Source of the DNA: Prevotellaceae bacterium
GTDB lineage: Bacteria > Bacteroidota > Bacteroidia > Bacteroidales > UBA932
Direction: 5' to 3'
DNA length: 6,514 nucleotides
Assembly: GCA_031285695.1 (NCBI GenBank)
Contig: JAITVR010000122.1
Location: 1 to 6,514, forward strand
The position numbers and the translations under genes were made by a program. Within the stretch, counting starts at the first letter, position 1. Every line of letters starts with the position of its first letter. This document shows positions 5,316 to 6,514 of the stretch, one piece after another. The notes beneath the pieces are model-generated. The model worked only from the letters and a program-made list of their open reading frames with translations, did not search any database and had not been told where the DNA came from.

Positions 5316-6497
5316 ATGCAACGCAAGTTTGCCTTCATTTTCATAAATTCAAGCTTCTGCACACTTTTTTGTACCCTTGTAGCTGCGCTGATTTTCAGCA
5401 CAACAGCGCACGCCGAAACCTTTGGCAAAAAAGAAATGGTGGTAGTTATTGACCCCGGGCATGGCGGCGATAAGCCGGGCGCGCTGGGGCGTTTTTCGGT
5501 AGAAAAAGACATCGTGCTGAAGGTTTCCAAAAAAGTGGGCGAGTTGCTGGTCAAAAGCCACCCCGACATTGAGCTGGTGTACACCCGCACCAAAGACGAC
5601 TCCATTAACCTTGACGCGCGCGGCGCGCTGGCCAACAAGCTCAACGCCGACCTGTTTGTTTCCATACACGCCAACGCCGACGAGGGAAAAAAAGGCTCGG
5701 GCACGGAAACCTTTGTAATGGGATTTGACGACACGGAGCGGAACATGGAGGTGGCCATGCGCGAAAACGCCGAGGTAATGTACGAGGAGGGCTACGAAAC
5801 TAAGTACGAGGGGTTTGACCCCAACTCGCCCGAGTCGTTCATCATGTTTTCGATGCTGCAAAATACGCACCTGGAGCAAAGCCTGCACTTTGCCTCGCTG
5901 GTGGAAAAAGAAATGACCACGCGCACCAAGCGCAAAAGTCGCGGCGTAAGGCAGGGCCCCATTCTTGTGCTGTGGCGGGCCAATATGCCGCGCGCGCTGA
6001 TTGAAATAGGCTTTATTTCGCACCGCGAAGAAGAAAAATATATTGCTTCGGAAAAAGGGCAAAACGAAATTGCGCAGGCCATTGCCGCCGCCATTGGCGA
6101 GTACAAAGTGGGCTGGGAAAAAAGCCGCAACGGCAGCATTGACCGCGCCGCAGCAGCACCCGCCAAGCAGCCCGAGCAAAGGGAATTTGCAAGCAGCGGC
6201 AGCGTGGTAAAGCCATCAACAAACAACATTACGCCAACGGGAACAAAGCTACCCGTAAGGCCGCAAAGTAAGGCAACGTACCACGTACAAATTTTTTCGA
6301 CCTCGCGCGTATTCAACGATGGCTCGCCCGAATTCAAAGGTTTAAAAAATGTAGAGTACTACCGCGCCGGCGCAGCATGTCGCTACTTTACAGGAAATTG
6401 CAGCAGCGAAAGAGAGGCAATGAAATTACTGCGCGATGTAAAAACAAAATTTCCCGATGCGTTTGTCATAAAGCTGCGCAACGGAAAACCGGATTAA
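5316..6497 (+). CDS. Secreted N-acetylmuramoyl-L-alanine amidase (Amidase_3) with C-terminal SPOR domain
   Basis: The enzyme hydrolyses the amide bond between N-acetylmuramic acid and L-alanine in peptidoglycan, in the periplasm, usually to separate daughter cells. The 393-residue protein has a signal peptide (hydrophobic 13-28, cleavage likely after AHA at 31-33). The Amidase_3 zinc domain covers about 41-264, with zinc ligands H49 in DPGHGG (46-51), E63 in VEKDIVL and H118 in SIHAN. The catalytic glutamate is E230 in ALIEIGF. A helical insert at about 138-190 precedes QSLHFASLV and RGVRQGPILVLWRANMPRALI. A low-complexity Ala/Pro/Ser/Thr linker (about 266-318) leads to a SPOR-like domain (321-390: YHVQIFSTSR, FKGLKNVEYY, KFPDAFVIKLRNGK). 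SPOR domains bind glycan strands stripped of stem peptides, which would target the enzyme to the septum. The domain has two close cysteines, C355 and C362. The ATG at 5316 gives a proper signal peptide; no Shine-Dalgarno is seen. A promoter lies upstream at 5232-5263. Confidence 0.95.
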   Translation: MQRKFAFIFINSSFCTLFCTLVAALIFSTTAHAETFGKKEMVVVIDPGHGGDKPGALGRFSVEKDIVLKVSKKVGELLVKSHPDIELVYTRTKDDSINLDARGALANKLNADLFVSIHANADEGKKGSGTETFVMGFDDTERNMEVAMRENAEVMYEEGYETKYEGFDPNSPESFIMFSMLQNTHLEQSLHFASLVEKEMTTRTKRKSRGVRQGPILVLWRANMPRALIEIGFISHREEEKYIASEKGQNEIAQAIAAAIGEYKVGWEKSRNGSIDRAAAAPAKQPEQREFASSGSVVKPSTNNITPTGTKLPVRPQSKATYHVQIFSTSRVFNDGSPEFKGLKNVEYYRAGAACRYFTGNCSSEREAMKLLRDVKTKFPDAFVIKLRNGKPD

Positions 6498-6514
6498 AAC
6501 AGTGAACAATGGAC

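Noticed and set aside
5349..6179. Minus-strand open frame of 276 codons opposite the amidase
   Set aside because: It mirrors the amidase codons; the amidase frame has all catalytic motifs intact.
6498..6514. ATG at 6509 or GTG at 6502 as the start of a downstream gene
   Set aside because: Only a few bases remain; the AACAATGGAC context also resembles low-complexity intergenic filler, so no gene can be supported.

Overview
This window looks like an ordinary chromosomal segment of a member of the Bacteroidota, probably an uncultured lineage with fairly balanced base composition. The main evidence is the Bacteroidota-style LptD with its divergently transcribed SPOR-type amidase. Supporting evidence is the absence of Shine-Dalgarno sequences before any gene, a clear TTTG-N20-TAnnTTTG promoter of the Bacteroidota sigma type, and intergenic filler repeats of kinds I recall from such genomes. 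I see no defence system, phage, transposase, CRISPR array, tRNA or rRNA.

Layout from left to right: positions 1-119 (minus strand) hold the first 39 codons of tgt (tRNA-guanine transglycosylase), starting at TTG and running off the window. Positions 120-290 are non-coding and carry an inverted-repeat element plus a partial relative of it. Positions 291-1589 (minus) encode an acetyl-CoA hydrolase/transferase-family CoA-transferase. Positions 1647-1913 (minus) encode a small membrane-anchored protein with a cysteine-rich tail. Positions 1981-2358 (minus) encode RidA. Positions 2359-2576 are non-coding and hold several degenerate repeats. Positions 2577-5228 (minus) encode the outer-membrane LPS assembly protein LptD, starting at TTG. 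The 87-bp gap at 5229-5315 is a divergent promoter region. Positions 5316-6497 (plus) encode a secreted N-acetylmuramoyl-L-alanine amidase with a C-terminal SPOR domain.

Functionally, the right half is a cell-envelope module: LptD inserts LPS into the outer membrane, and the amidase cuts peptidoglycan, probably at the septum. The left half is housekeeping: RidA detoxifies reactive enamines and imines, the CoA-transferase exchanges CoA between short-chain acids, and Tgt makes queuosine-modified tRNA. The minus-strand genes run in one direction but are separated by 57-218 bp of repeat-bearing DNA, so a single operon is not certain.

The most unusual content is between the genes. There are two 9-bp-period AACTTTAnn arrays in opposite orientation, one touching the start of the CoA-transferase gene and the other overlapping the lptD stop codon. 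TTCAAAT heptads lie at the 5' ends of three genes. A 31-bp imperfect inverted repeat has diverged relatives in another gap. Two of the six genes can only start at TTG. I found no convincing new biological system here.
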